DNA from: Salinibacterium sp. ZJ450
GTDB lineage: Bacteria; Actinomycetota; Actinomycetes; Actinomycetales; Microbacteriaceae
Direction: 5' to 3'
NCBI RefSeq assembly: GCF_011751885.2
Contig: NZ_CP061771.1
Span: 3,596,001-3,660,000 of the forward strand
DNA length: 64,000 nucleotides
Shown here: positions 33,881 to 45,184 of the stretch, piece after piece
How the letters are laid out: every line of letters starts with the position of its first letter
Numbering within the stretch: the stretch's first letter is position 1
Translations under genes and position numbers: made by a program
Notes under the pieces: generated by a model
The model's database searches: none
Told to the model about the DNA's origin: nothing
The model's input: only the letters and a program-made list of their open reading frames with translations

Positions 33881-35055
33881 ATCACGTAGTCGGCGATCGC
33901 CATCGACGAGGTCGCTGCCGGTGACGGCGCGTTGCGCAACAGCGTCACCGGCCCGACCTGATCCACGTCAAAGTCGTCGAGCAGCGCGCCGTCTCGCCCC
34001 CAGGCCTGCGCTCGAACCCCGGCCGCGGTCTTGGCCGTGAGATCCGACATCCGCAGTTCCGGGATGAAGCGACGGGCCTTGCGGTAATAGAGGGGCTTCA
34101 GCAGCGATCCGCTGATCTCGTCGACACCCATCCGCCAGTGCTGCTTCGCCAACGCGCCGGCTCCCGGCCAGCGCAACGAGTCCCAGGTGTCCTTCGGCGA
34201 CACCGTCAGCCAGCGGTAACCTTCCCGGGCGAGCGCGGGCACGGCGTTCGGGCCGACGTGGATGTCGTCGTAGACGCCCCGGGTGAAGTGCACGCCGAGG
34301 AACGGGAAGCGCGGATCGGGCACCGGGTAGATCATGCCGGTGACCAGCCCGTTCCGGTCGGGATTCAGTGACCAGTACTCGCCGCGGAAGGGCAGGATCT
34401 TCGGTGACGGGTCGGCACCGACCAGGCGGGCGACGACGTCGGAGTGCAGTCCGGCGCAGGCGATCACCCGGTCGAAGACGTGCTCCGACAGCTGCGTGCG
34501 CACCCGCACGGCGGCGCCCTCCAATTGCATCGCGACGACCTCCTCGCCGAGCAGGATGGCGCCGCCCGCCGCACGCACGTCGTCGGCCATCGCGTCGGTG
34601 ATGGCCGCGTAGTCGACGACCGCGGTGTGCGGCGAATGCACCGCCGCCACCCCGGCGACATGTGGTTCGAGGCTGCGCAGGTGGGCGGCGTCATCGATGC
34701 GGACGAGGTCCGGCACCCCGTTCGCCCTGGCCCGCTGCTCGATGTCGGCGAGCGCCGCCAGTTCCGACTCGTCCACCGCCACCACTAGCTTGCCCACCTC
34801 CCGGTACGGCAGGCCCTTCTCCTGGCAGAAGTCGCGGATCGCGTCGCGCCCGGCCACGCAGAGCTGCGCCTTCAGCGAGCCCGGCTTGTAGTAGAGGCCG
34901 GCGTGCACCACCCCCGAGTTATGCCCGGTCTGATGCGCGGCGAGCCGGCCTTCCTTCTCGAACACCGTGACCTCGCCGAGGCCCCGCCGAACCAGTGCGC
35001 GGGCCAGCGCGATGCCCACGATTCCGCCACCGATGATGCCGATGCGCTCGCTCAT
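33853..35055 (-). CDS. lhgO: L-2-hydroxyglutarate oxidase
   Basis: 400 residues, FAD-dependent DAO family. The N-terminus IGIIGGGIVGIALARALVRRG binds FAD. HQTGHNSGVVHAGLYYKPGSLKAQLCV and FRGEYWSLNP are signatures of LhgO, and PRFPFLGVHFTRG lies in the substrate region. The enzyme oxidises L-2-hydroxyglutarate to 2-oxoglutarate, usually with electrons passed to the membrane quinone pool. It is single and convergent with the sugar ABC operon, sharing a terminator hairpin with it. Confidence 0.93.
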   Translation of the reverse strand: MSERIGIIGGGIVGIALARALVRRGLGEVTVFEKEGRLAAHQTGHNSGVVHAGLYYKPGSLKAQLCVAGRDAIRDFCQEKGLPYREVGKLVVAVDESELAALADIEQRARANGVPDLVRIDDAAHLRSLEPHVAGVAAVHSPHTAVVDYAAITDAMADDVRAAGGAILLGEEVVAMQLEGAAVRVRTQLSEHVFDRVIACAGLHSDVVARLVGADPSPKILPFRGEYWSLNPDRNGLVTGMIYPVPDPRFPFLGVHFTRGVYDDIHVGPNAVPALAREGYRWLTVSPKDTWDSLRWPGAGALAKQHWRMGVDEISGSLLKPLYYRKARRFIPELRMSDLTAKTAAGVRAQAWGRDGALLDDFDVDQVGPVTLLRNAPSPAATSSMAIADYVIDRYVYAQA

Positions 35056-35152
35056 GTCAGTGGCTCCTTATGCCAGCAGTACTGACGCGAGTGTAGAGGC
35101 GGATGTCGCGTCTCGGCTAGCTGATTATGATTCCGGTAACGAGGAGACGCCG

Positions 35153-35692
35153 ATGAGACGCCGGATCACGCCCGAGGTGCAGCTACTTCGTCAGAACCTG
35201 CCCGTGCTGCGCGCCCTGGCGGCGGAGGATCTGGAGTACGCCAGCGATCTGAGCGGCGTTACGGTCACCCCCTTCATCGGCGAGTACGGCTGGCTCTGGC
35301 GGCTGCGCTGGGAGCAGGTGCAGCACTCACCGGTCGATCTCGACTGGATCGCCGGGCTCATCATCACCGAGACCGGCCAGGTGGTGGGGCATGCCGGGTT
35401 CCATTCCGCTCCGGATGCCGCGGCCTCCGTTGAGGTGGCGTACTCGGTCGACCCGGCGCACCGCCGCAACGGATACGCCCGAGCGGCACTCGGCAGGCTC
35501 CTCGACCGGGCCCGCCGCGACGGCGTCGCGGTGGTTCGGGCGTCGATCTCGCCAGACAATGTCGGCTCGCAGGCGGTGATCGCCCGCTTCGGGTTCGTGC
35601 AGGTCGGCGAACAGTGGGACGACCACGACGGGCTGGAGCTGGTGTTCGAGCTGCCGCTGCAGCCTGGCGGTCACGGCATCAGCGGTGCGTGA
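35153..35692 (+). CDS. GNAT-family N-acetyltransferase
   Basis: 179 residues. The acetyl-CoA binding motif A is [23 protein letters not shown] (R/Q-x-x-G-x-G/A pattern), followed by [25 protein letters not shown], the beta5/helix signature. The acceptor may be an amino acid, peptide or antibiotic; nothing nearby decides it. ATG at 35153 follows GAGGAGACG. Its 3' end overlaps the convergent enoyl-CoA hydratase gene by 14 bases. Confidence 0.9.
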   Translation: MRRRITPEVQLLRQNLPVLRALAAEDLEYASDLSGVTVTPFIGEYGWLWRLRWEQVQHSPVDLDWIAGLIITETGQVVGHAGFHSAPDAAASVEVAYSVDPAHRRNGYARAALGRLLDRARRDGVAVVRASISPDNVGSQAVIARFGFVQVGEQWDDHDGLELVFELPLQPGGHGISGA

Positions 35693-36455
35693 ACTCCGGC
35701 GTCCGCTTCTCGGTGAACGCCGCCATGCCTTCCTTCTGGTCATCGAGCGCGAAGGTGCCATAGAACGCGTGCCGCTCGAACCGCACCCCCTCGGTCAGAG
35801 TCGACTCGTAGGCGGCGTTCACCGCAGCCTTGGCGGCCTGCGCCACCGGCAGCGACTTCTCGGCGATCGCGGTCGCGGTGGCGATGGCCTCGTCGAGCAG
35901 CGCATCGGCGGCAACCACGCGTGCCACCAGCCCTGAGCGTTCCGCCTCGGCGGCATCCATCGTGCGGCCGGTCAGGATCAGCTCCATCGCCTTGGCCTTG
36001 CCGATCGCGCGGGTGAGCCGCTGCGTGCCGCCCATCCCGGGGATGACGCCCAGGTTGATCTCCGGCTGGCCGAACTTCGCGGTGTCCGCGGCGATGATGA
36101 TGTCGCACATCATCGCGACCTCGCAGCCGCCGCCGAGTGCGTAGCCGGCCACCGCGGCGATCGTCGGGGTGCGCACGGCGGCGAACCGGTCCCAGGGCGC
36201 GAACAGTTGGGTGCTCGAGACATCCTGAAAGCTCTGTTCTGCCATCTCGGTGATGTCGGCGCCCGCGGCGAACGCGCGCTTCGAGCCGGTGAGCAGGATG
36301 GCGCCGATGCCGGGGTCGGCGTCGAACTCGGCGGCGGCGGTGACCACCTCGTTCATCAGCGCGCCGTTCAGGGCGTTCAGCGCACCTGGCCGGTTCAGCG
36401 TGATGATGCCGACGCGCCCGCGGCGCTCAACCTGGATCGTCTCGTAGTCGGTCAT
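35679..36455 (-). CDS. Enoyl-CoA hydratase
   Basis: 258 residues, crotonase fold. The oxyanion-hole motif is [13 protein letters not shown] and [15 protein letters not shown]; the catalytic glutamates are in GGGCEVAM and [16 protein letters not shown]. Downstream of an acyl-CoA dehydrogenase and 3-hydroxyisobutyrate dehydrogenase it would hydrate methacrylyl-CoA in valine breakdown. ATGA overlap with the preceding gene. Confidence 0.92.
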   Translation of the reverse strand: MTDYETIQVERRGRVGIITLNRPGALNALNGALMNEVVTAAAEFDADPGIGAILLTGSKRAFAAGADITEMAEQSFQDVSSTQLFAPWDRFAAVRTPTIAAVAGYALGGGCEVAMMCDIIIAADTAKFGQPEINLGVIPGMGGTQRLTRAIGKAKAMELILTGRTMDAAEAERSGLVARVVAADALLDEAIATATAIAEKSLPVAQAAKAAVNAAYESTLTEGVRFERHAFYGTFALDDQKEGMAAFTEKRTPEFTHR

Positions 36456-37357
36456 GCCGGTCCTTCCCCGGCGCTGCGCGCGCGGATGTTGGTGATGATC
36501 GCCGAGAAATCGAGCCCGGCTCCGCCCTCGTCGGCGAACCGACGGTAGATGGCGCTCGCCAGCGATCCTAGTTCGGCATGCACTCCGGTTGCGGCGACGG
36601 CGTGCTCGGCGAGTCCCAGGTCTTTTGCCATCAGGGCGCCGGCGAAGCCTGGCTGGTATGCGCGGTTTGCCGGGCTGGTCGGCACCGGGCCGGGCACCGG
36701 GCAGTTCGTGGTCAGCGCCCAGCATTGCCCGGACGCGTTGGAGGCCACGTCGAACAGGGCCTGGTGGGTCAGCCCCAGCTTCTCGCCGAGCACGAACGCC
36801 TCACTCACCGCGATCATCGACGCCCCGAGGATCAGGTTGTTGCACACCTTCGCCGCCTGCCCGAGACCGGATGCCCCGCAGTGCACCACGCGCTTGCCCA
36901 TCGCCTGAAGAATCGGTTGCGCCTCGGCGAAGTCCCGGTCGGCGCCGCCGACCATGAACGCCAGCGTGGCGGCCTCGGCGCCGACTACTCCGCCGGAGAC
37001 GGGCGCATCCAGGTTCCGGTGCCCGGCGACCGCGGCCAGCTGGTGGGCGGCCCGCGCATCGTCGACGGCGATGGTCGAGCAGTCGATGAACAGGGTCCCC
37101 GGCGACGCGATGTCGAGCAGCCCGCCCGTGTACAGGCCGATGACCTGCTCACCGGTCTGCAGCATGGTGATGACGACGTCGGCGGTTGCCGCAGCCTCCA
37201 CCGCATTGGCCGCGAGCGGGATGTCGCGGGTGCGCGCGGCATCCACCGCGGCTTGCGTGATGTCGAACCCGGTGACCTGGTACCCGGCGGCCATCAGGTT
37301 GACGGCCATCGGCAGGCCCATGTGGCCGAGCCCGATGAATGCGATCGTTGTGCTCAT
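36452..37357 (-). CDS. mmsB: 3-hydroxyisobutyrate dehydrogenase
   Basis: 301 residues. The NAD fold [17 protein letters not shown], the substrate motif [12 protein letters not shown] and the catalytic Lys in [11 protein letters not shown] are complete. It oxidises 3-hydroxyisobutyrate to methylmalonate semialdehyde. ATG at 37357 follows TTGGAG; an ATG 24 bases upstream lacks one. It is the middle gene of the valine-type operon. Confidence 0.93.
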   Translation of the reverse strand: MSTTIAFIGLGHMGLPMAVNLMAAGYQVTGFDITQAAVDAARTRDIPLAANAVEAAATADVVITMLQTGEQVIGLYTGGLLDIASPGTLFIDCSTIAVDDARAAHQLAAVAGHRNLDAPVSGGVVGAEAATLAFMVGGADRDFAEAQPILQAMGKRVVHCGASGLGQAAKVCNNLILGASMIAVSEAFVLGEKLGLTHQALFDVASNASGQCWALTTNCPVPGPVPTSPANRAYQPGFAGALMAKDLGLAEHAVAATGVHAELGSLASAIYRRFADEGGAGLDFSAIITNIRARSAGEGPA

Positions 37358-37387
37358 CTTCGTACTCCAATCGGTGCGCAACGCGGC

Positions 37388-38527
37388 TCAGGGGGTGTCG
37401 AGGAGTGCCCGACCCACGATCAGCCGCATGATCTCGTTGGCGCCCTCGACGATCTGGTGTACTCGCAGGTCGCGCACCACCTTTTCGATGCCGTACTCCG
37501 CGAGGTAGCCGTATCCGCCGTGCAGTTGCAGGGCCGCGTTGGCGGCGGCGAATCCGGCGTCGGTGGCGTGGCGTTTGGCCATGGCGCAAAGCACGGTGGC
37601 GTCGGCCTGCTCGGCATCGAGCGCCTGCGCTGCGTGTCTGAGCAGCAGCCGCGCGGTCTGCAGGTCTGTGCCGCGGTCGGCGATCTCGAAGACCAGGGCC
37701 TCCTGGGCGGCAAGCGGTCGGCCGAACGCCTGCCGGTCCGCGAGACGCCGCACTGTCTTGTCGAGCGCCCACTGTCCGCCGCCCACCGAGCAGGCGCCGA
37801 TGTTGATCCGGCCGCCACTCAGCCCCCGCATGGCCTGGGCGAAGCCGGCGCCCTCCGCGCCGATCCGGTTGTCGACCGGCACCCGCACGTTCTCGAAGAT
37901 CACCTGCCGCGTGGGTTGCGCGTTCCAGCCCATCTTGCGTTCGTTGGCGCCGAACGACAGGCCAGGCGCCTCCAGTGGCACGAGGATGGCGCTGATCCCG
38001 GTGGCCCCGGCCTCCCCGGTGCGGGCCAGCACGAAGTACACGCTCGATGACCCGGCGCCCGAGGTGAACTGCTTCACCCCGTTCAGCACGTACTCGTCGC
38101 CGTCGCGCACGGCGGATGTCGTGAGCGCGGCGGAATCCGAGCCGGCGCCGGGCTCAGTCAGGCAGAAGCTGGCGAACGACTGCATCGCGGCGAGGGCGGG
38201 CACGAAGCGGCGACGCTGCTCGTCGGTGCCGTTCTGGTCGATCATGCCGACCACCATGTTGTGAATCGAGATGTACGCGGCGATCGACGGGTCTCCCGCC
38301 GCGAGTTCCTCGAAGATCAGCACCGCGTCGGCGTGGGTGAGCCCCAGTCCGCCGACATCCTCGGCCACGCAGATTCCGCCGAGCCCCAGCTCGCCTGCCC
38401 GGTGCAGCGTGTCAACCGGGAAGTGCTTGGCCTGGTCCCATTCGAGAGCGTGGGGTGCCAGTTCGGTCTGGGCGAAGTCGCGCACCGTCTCGACGAGCGC
38501 GCGTTGTTCGGTTGCCAGATCGCCCAT
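37388..38527 (-). CDS. Acyl-CoA dehydrogenase, isobutyryl-CoA type
   Basis: 379 residues, FAD-dependent. Signatures are FCLTEPGAGSDSAAL (FAD and substrate), the second motif QLHGGYGYLAEYGIEK and the catalytic Glu in HQIVEGANEIMRL, the C-terminal position used by isobutyryl- and short-branched-chain enzymes. It is the first gene of a three-gene operon with mmsB and enoyl-CoA hydratase, which points to valine catabolism. ATG at 38527 has GGGGAGCG upstream. The methylmalonate-semialdehyde dehydrogenase gene expected next to it is not in this operon. Confidence 0.92.
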   Translation of the reverse strand: MGDLATEQRALVETVRDFAQTELAPHALEWDQAKHFPVDTLHRAGELGLGGICVAEDVGGLGLTHADAVLIFEELAAGDPSIAAYISIHNMVVGMIDQNGTDEQRRRFVPALAAMQSFASFCLTEPGAGSDSAALTTSAVRDGDEYVLNGVKQFTSGAGSSSVYFVLARTGEAGATGISAILVPLEAPGLSFGANERKMGWNAQPTRQVIFENVRVPVDNRIGAEGAGFAQAMRGLSGGRINIGACSVGGGQWALDKTVRRLADRQAFGRPLAAQEALVFEIADRGTDLQTARLLLRHAAQALDAEQADATVLCAMAKRHATDAGFAAANAALQLHGGYGYLAEYGIEKVVRDLRVHQIVEGANEIMRLIVGRALLDTP

Positions 38528-38652
38528 GATCGCTCCCCACTTCGCGACGGCTGCAGTGCCGCCGCTGTCGGCTGTTGAGACAAGCTAGTTGAGGACAAGC
38601 TAATGCCGCCCGCCGCGCTTCCGCTACGGTGCGCCGGATGTCGCGCGCTCGG

Positions 38653-39780
38653 TCAGTCGCGGCGAGTGGCCACCGTGACGGTGAATTTGCTGTTGCGGGC
38701 GACCTCTCGCACCGGTCCGACCAGTCGGGTCAGCGCCGCCTTGTACGTCAGGTGGGAGTTCCACACCGCCCAGAGTTGCCCGCCCGGGGCGAGCACGCGG
38801 CCGGCGTCCTCGAACAGTTTCAGGGCGATGCCCGCGTGCACCGCCGATTCGATGTGGAACGGCGGGTTGAGCACGATCAGCCGGGCCGACGCATCCGGTT
38901 GCCCGCTGAGCGCGTCATCCCGCACCACCGTGACGGCATCGGCAACGTCGTTGGCGATTGCGGTGGCGCGAGCGGAGGCCACAGCGGCAGCGGACTGGTC
39001 GGTGGCCAGCACCCGGTGCCCGCGCCGGGCGAGCCACGCGGCGATCACACCGGTGCCGCAGCCGAGGTCGATGGCGTCGGATGTCGGGAGCGTCGTGTTC
39101 TCCAGGGCGGACAGCAGGAACCGCGTGCCGATGTCCACCTTGGTGCCGGCGAACGCGGCGCCGTGTGCACAGACCCACAACCCGAGTTCGTCGTCGAATG
39201 CCCGGCGCGGCCAGGTGGGCGGCTGGTCGAGCCCCCCGCGGTGCTGCGGTTCCCGAGCCACCAGCAGCCGCGCCTTCTGCCGTGCATGGCTCACATCGAG
39301 CCGGCCGAAGTGGCGGCCGAGTACGTCGTTCATCGCGACGCTCATGTGTTTCACCATGCCGCCGGCGAACAGCACCACGTCGTCGGCGGCGTGCGAGGCG
39401 ACGAGCTCGGCGATCTCGTCGAGCGCGTCCAGGCTGCGCGGCAGACGCAGCAGCACCACTCGGGCGCCCGTCACGAGCGACGCGTCCAGCGGGTGCCTGC
39501 TGAATGCGACATCCGACCCGCGCGCGTTGTTGTCCAGCGCCAATTCGCCACTCAGCGGGTCTTGGTGCACCCGAACGCTGCGGGCGCCGTGCTCGTGCAA
39601 CGCCCCCAGGGTCAGCGCACCGTACCGGTCGCCGATCACCACCACGTCAGCACCGGTCAGGGCTGCGGATGCCTCGGCGAGCAGCAAGCGGTCGGCCGCG
39701 TCGACGGCGAACAGGTTGTCGGCCTCGACATCCGGCCAGCGCCGCAGCGCATCGAGCGAGAAGTCAGCCACGGCATCCAT
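38653..39780 (-). CDS. Class I SAM-dependent methyltransferase, RsmC/RlmG-like
   Basis: 375 residues in two halves. The N-terminal half (to about 190) is a degenerate methyltransferase-like domain; the C-terminal catalytic half has the SAM loop AIDLGCGTGVIAAWLARRG and the substrate motif LNPPFHIES (NPPF, typical of exocyclic N-methylation of guanine). Duplicated architecture plus NPPF fits RsmC/RlmG 16S/23S rRNA guanine-N2 methyltransferases. ATG at 39780 is chosen; a GTG at 39804 sits directly on a GGAGG and is unlikely. Confidence 0.87.
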   Translation of the reverse strand: MDAVADFSLDALRRWPDVEADNLFAVDAADRLLLAEASAALTGADVVVIGDRYGALTLGALHEHGARSVRVHQDPLSGELALDNNARGSDVAFSRHPLDASLVTGARVVLLRLPRSLDALDEIAELVASHAADDVVLFAGGMVKHMSVAMNDVLGRHFGRLDVSHARQKARLLVAREPQHRGGLDQPPTWPRRAFDDELGLWVCAHGAAFAGTKVDIGTRFLLSALENTTLPTSDAIDLGCGTGVIAAWLARRGHRVLATDQSAAAVASARATAIANDVADAVTVVRDDALSGQPDASARLIVLNPPFHIESAVHAGIALKLFEDAGRVLAPGGQLWAVWNSHLTYKAALTRLVGPVREVARNSKFTVTVATRRD

Positions 39781-39844
39781 CGTCCCATGCCTGCGCCAGC
39801 TCACCCTCCGCTGGTTGAGCTCCGTCGAAACCCGCGCGGCGAGA

Positions 39845-40858
39845 CTACGACGTTTCGCGCGGGATGTGCAGCGGGTGCAGCGCGATCGGCTCCGGCATGC
39901 CGCCGCCCATCGCGACGCTCACCATGCGCACCATTTCGTGTCCGACCCGGTCGATGTCGATGGCCATGCTGCTGATCGCCGGGCGGGCGTGCCGGGCCAG
40001 CGGCAGCTCCTCGCACGAGATCAGCGCCACATCGCCGGGCACGCGCAGACCGAATGCCTCGAGTGCCCGGATGGCGCCGAGCGCGATCGGCACGGTGCCC
40101 ACCACGATTCCGTCGACGACGGGGTCGGAGCTGAGCTGGCTGGTCAGCGCCCGCAGGCTGTCATCGTACGAATAACCGGTCCAGGCCACCCGTTCCGGGC
40201 CGTGGCCGGTAATGCTCTGCAGATAGCCGTCCCGCAGCTCCCCGGAGTGGAAGCCGCCAGTCGGCCCCGGCAGCAGCACGATATTCCGTGCGCCGCGTTC
40301 CACCAGGTGCGCGGTGGCGGCGGCACCGACCTGCCGGTAGTTGACCCGGAGCGCCGAGATGTCGAGATCGCCTGGATCACCGACCGTGATGCCGACGGCG
40401 ATCCCGCGGGCGGTGGCGGCGGCGAGGGCGTCGTAGACCGCACCGGATGCGACGTCGTCTCCGGTGGCGATGATGATGCCGTCGACTCCCTGCCTCGACA
40501 GCCGTGAGACGACCGGGGCCAGCCGGTCGTCGTCGCTGCCGAGATCGGCGAGCACCACGTTCAGGCCCCGGGTGTCCGCGGCGTGCGCGACCGCCTTAGC
40601 GAGTGCCCCGTTGAACGGCTGCGCGAAGTCACGCACCAGCAGCGCGATGGTGCCGCTGCGACCGCTGCGCAGGCTGCGGGCAACGCTGCTCGGCACGTAG
40701 TTGAGCTCGGCCGCCGCCTGCTGCACCCTGGCCAGAGCATCCTTCGACACGCTGTCTGGCTCGTTGAGCACCCGGGAGACCGTGGTTCGGGACACGCCGG
40801 CGCGCCTCGCGACGTCGAGAATCGTCGGGGGCGAAAATCCTTCGGGTAAGGGTGCCAC
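39845..40858 (-). CDS. LacI-family transcriptional regulator, orphan
   Basis: 337 residues. The helix-turn-helix PTILDVARRAGVSRTTVSRVLNEPDSVS is at residues 10-37, followed by a periplasmic-binding-like ligand domain. It probably starts with GTG at 40858 with no strong ribosome-binding site. No sugar genes adjoin it (rRNA methyltransferase on one side, hspR on the other), so target and effector are unknown. Confidence 0.88.
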   Translation of the reverse strand: MAPLPEGFSPPTILDVARRAGVSRTTVSRVLNEPDSVSKDALARVQQAAAELNYVPSSVARSLRSGRSGTIALLVRDFAQPFNGALAKAVAHAADTRGLNVVLADLGSDDDRLAPVVSRLSRQGVDGIIIATGDDVASGAVYDALAAATARGIAVGITVGDPGDLDISALRVNYRQVGAAATAHLVERGARNIVLLPGPTGGFHSGELRDGYLQSITGHGPERVAWTGYSYDDSLRALTSQLSSDPVVDGIVVGTVPIALGAIRALEAFGLRVPGDVALISCEELPLARHARPAISSMAIDIDRVGHEMVRMVSVAMGGGMPEPIALHPLHIPRETS

Positions 40859-40950
40859 GGACTCATCGTGACACGCCGACGGCCCACGGGGACGTCCCGT
40901 TCTGCCCACACTTTCCGGGGCACGCAAACGGGGGCATGCCCCGGCTGATA

Positions 40951-41394
40951 TCACCTGCGCCGCAGCGGATTCCAGACCACGAGTTGGGTGTTGCGCGGCG
41001 TACGGGTGCCCGCCCGCAGGGTCACGACGTCGCCGTCCTGGCCGGCGGCGAACACGCGGCGGCCGGGCCGGGTGAGCAGTTCATCGGCGAGCGTCGCCTC
41101 GAGGTCGCGCACCCTGGCCTGCAGCGCAGTAACGAGGTCTTCGAGGTCGATGATCCGCCGGATGCCCTCAAGGTTGAGGCCTTCTCCGCTGAGTCGCGCG
41201 ACCTCCCGCAGCTTCACAATGTCGTGCATGGAGTACCGGCGTGACTTGCCGGGGGTCCTGGTGGGCGAGACGATGCCCAGACGGTCGTATTGCCGCAGGG
41301 TCTGCGGGTGCATGCCGGCCAGCTCCGCCGCGACGGTGATCGCGAACAGCGGGGAGTGCTCGTCCATGCCTCCCTCTCCGGTTGCCAGTCCCAT
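40951..41394 (-). CDS. hspR: Heat-shock repressor HspR (MerR family)
   Basis: 147 residues. The MerR helix-turn-helix reads FAITVAAELAGMHPQTLRQYDRLGIVSPTRT, followed by GKSRRYSMHDIVKLREVARLS and the hydrophobic helix of HspR proteins. It binds HAIR sequences with DnaK as co-repressor; such sites lie before dnaK and clpB in this window. ATG 41394 follows TTGGGGACACC; ATG 41367 is an alternative. It is the last gene of the dnaK-grpE-dnaJ-hspR operon, the standard actinobacterial feedback arrangement. Confidence 0.95.
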   Translation of the reverse strand: MGLATGEGGMDEHSPLFAITVAAELAGMHPQTLRQYDRLGIVSPTRTPGKSRRYSMHDIVKLREVARLSGEGLNLEGIRRIIDLEDLVTALQARVRDLEATLADELLTRPGRRVFAAGQDGDVVTLRAGTRTPRNTQLVVWNPLRRR

Positions 41395-41406
41395 GGTGTC
41401 CCCAAC

Positions 41407-42390
41407 CTACCCGCGGGCGCGGGCGATCAAGTCGGTTCGCGGGTTCTCCTCCGGCATGGCGGCGGCGAACGCCTCCAGCCGTTCGCGGGCGTCGGTCGAC
41501 AGGTGGCTGGGAACAGCCACCTGCACCGTGGCCAGCAGGTCGCCGGTGCCCTTCTCGGTTACGACTCCGCGCGACTTGACCCGCAGCACCCGGCCGCTCG
41601 GCGTGCCGGGGGCTACCTTGAGTTTCACGGGAGGCCCGCCGAGCGTGGGCACCTCGATGGTTGCGCCGAGGGTTGCCTCGACGAAGGTCACCGGAACGTC
41701 GACGCGCAGGTTGAGTCCGTCGCGTTCGAACACCGGGTGTGGGCGCACCGTGACCGAGAGCACCAGGTCGCCCGATTCTCCGCCGTCGGGGCTCGGTTCG
41801 CCCTTACCCTTGAGCCGGATCTTCTGCCCGTCGGCGACACCGGCCGGGATCCTGACCTTGAGCGGTCGACTGGCGCTGCCCTGCAGCTCGACGGTGTCAC
41901 CGTGAATGGCGGTGGTGAATTCCAGGGTGACGGATGCCGTGAGGTCGCGGCCCTTGCTCGGACCGCCGAACCCGCGGAAGCCGCCGGAGGGGGTGCCGAA
42001 CCCTCCGCCCTGGTTTCCGAACATGCCGCTGAAGATGTCGTCGAAGTTGCCCTGGCGGGCGCGTGCACCGGCGCCCTGGCCGCCGAACATGCCGCCGAAG
42101 ACGTCCTCGAAGCCGCCGGTCTGGCCAGCGCCACCCGCGGTGAACCGGGCTCCGGACCCCATCGCGCGGATCTGGTCGTACTCGCGCCGCGAGTCGGCGT
42201 CCGACAGCACGGAGTAGGCCTCGCTGATCTCCTTGAACTTGGCTTCAGCGGCCGCGTTGCCCGGGTTTGAGTCGGGGTGGTACTGCCGGGCGAGCTTGCG
42301 GTACGCCTTCTTCAGTTGTGCTTCCGAGACATCCTTGGAGACGCCGAGGAGGGAGTAGAAATCCTTGTCGAACCAGTCTTGGCTCGCCAT
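41407..42390 (-). CDS. dnaJ: DnaJ-type co-chaperone without zinc finger (class B, CbpA-like)
   Basis: 327 residues. The J-domain at residues 5-75 contains the HPD motif (ARQYHPDSNPG); a long Gly/Phe region (residues about 85-155) follows, then two C-terminal beta domains. No CxxCxGxG zinc repeats occur, so this is a class B DnaJ although it sits in the main dnaK operon. It stimulates DnaK ATPase and delivers substrates. It lies between grpE and hspR. Confidence 0.93.
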   Translation of the reverse strand: MASQDWFDKDFYSLLGVSKDVSEAQLKKAYRKLARQYHPDSNPGNAAAEAKFKEISEAYSVLSDADSRREYDQIRAMGSGARFTAGGAGQTGGFEDVFGGMFGGQGAGARARQGNFDDIFSGMFGNQGGGFGTPSGGFRGFGGPSKGRDLTASVTLEFTTAIHGDTVELQGSASRPLKVRIPAGVADGQKIRLKGKGEPSPDGGESGDLVLSVTVRPHPVFERDGLNLRVDVPVTFVEATLGATIEVPTLGGPPVKLKVAPGTPSGRVLRVKSRGVVTEKGTGDLLATVQVAVPSHLSTDARERLEAFAAAMPEENPRTDLIARARG

Positions 42391-42496
42391 TCGGTGCCTC
42401 CGTTGCTGTTTACGTGTTGATTCGTCTGTCGAGTTTGGCCCTTGGTCGGTCGAGCTTGTCGAGACCACTCTCGACAAGCTCGACCGACGGGGGGTG

Positions 42497-43083
42497 TTAC
42501 TCCGCCGGAACGGCCACTGCCACCTTGGCGGCGCGGATCAGCCGGTCGTTGAGCGCGTACCCGATCTCGATGACATCGGCGATCGTGTTGACCTCGACGC
42601 CCGGTGTCGGCAGCTGCACCAGCGCCTCGTGCAGGTGCGGGTCGAACGCGTCGCCCTTCTCGCCGACCTTGTGCAGCCCGTACTTCTCAAAGCCGCCACG
42701 GAGCTTCTGCGCGATCAGCGCAAACGCGCTGCCCTCTGCCAAGTCGCCGTGCGTCTCGGCGCGATCGAGATCGTCGATCACCGGCAGCAACGACCGGATG
42801 ACCTCGGCGATCACCGACTCGCGGTTCGCCTGCCGGTCACGCTCCACCCTGGTGCGGAAGTTGACCAGCTCGGCTTGCACGCGAAGCAGGTCGTCGCGCA
42901 TCTCGGCCAGCAGGTCCTGCTCCGCCTGGTCGAACATCTCCTGATCGGCGTCGGAGAAGCCAGAGTCGGTCGAGGTCTCCTGGTCGGGGCCTTCGGCCTC
43001 GATCAGGTTCTCGTGACTGGTCGCGTCGCCGTCCTCGGAGTGCGGTTCCGGCAAGCCCTCATTGGATGTCTTGTCGTCGGCCA

Positions 43084-43084
<1 letters not shown>
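42497..43084 (-). CDS. grpE: Nucleotide exchange factor GrpE
   Basis: 195 residues: an acidic N-terminal tail (to about 45), a long coiled coil (EMFDQAEQDLLAEMRDDLLRVQAELVNFRTRVERDR) and the C-terminal beta domain with FDPHLHEALVQLPTPGVE. It releases ADP from DnaK. It starts with GTG, overlapping the dnaK stop by one base (TAGTG). Confidence 0.95.
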
Positions 43085-44946
<1,862 letters not shown>

Positions 44947-45045
44947 GCGTCTTACGCTCCTGTACCCGGTCCCTGAGGCTCTCAAAGGGACCACTAAATA
45001 GCTAAAGCCGCTCCGAGAGCCTCGGCGGCCACATCCATCACAAGA

Positions 45046-45066
45046 GTTGAGTCTTGCGGTATCAAG
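45046..45066. promoter_or_regulatory. HAIR operator 1 of the dnaK operon
   Basis: GTTGAGT-N7-TATCAAG, an HspR inverted repeat with two mismatches. It overlaps the downstream part of the dnaK promoter, a position that blocks RNA polymerase. Confidence 0.85.
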
Positions 45067-45093
45067 TTTCTACCCCACCGGATTTGCTGTCAA
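45066..45093 (-). promoter_or_regulatory. dnaK operon promoter
   Basis: On the minus strand TTGACA (45093-45088) is followed after 17 bases by GAAACT. It is flanked by the two HAIR boxes, the usual layout of HspR-repressed promoters. Confidence 0.7.
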
Positions 45094-45108
45094 GTTCGCT
45101 GGCTGAAA

Positions 45109-45129
45109 GTTGAGTGTGAGTGGCTCAAG
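45109..45129. promoter_or_regulatory. HAIR operator 2 of the dnaK operon
   Basis: GTTGAGT-N7-GCTCAAG lies upstream of the -35, 43 bases from box 1 (about four helical turns start to end). Confidence 0.85.
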
Positions 45130-45184
45130 TTTTTGGTGCTCGGCGTAGCGCCATCCGTTTACCGTCTGGCGCTAGCGTGTCGCC

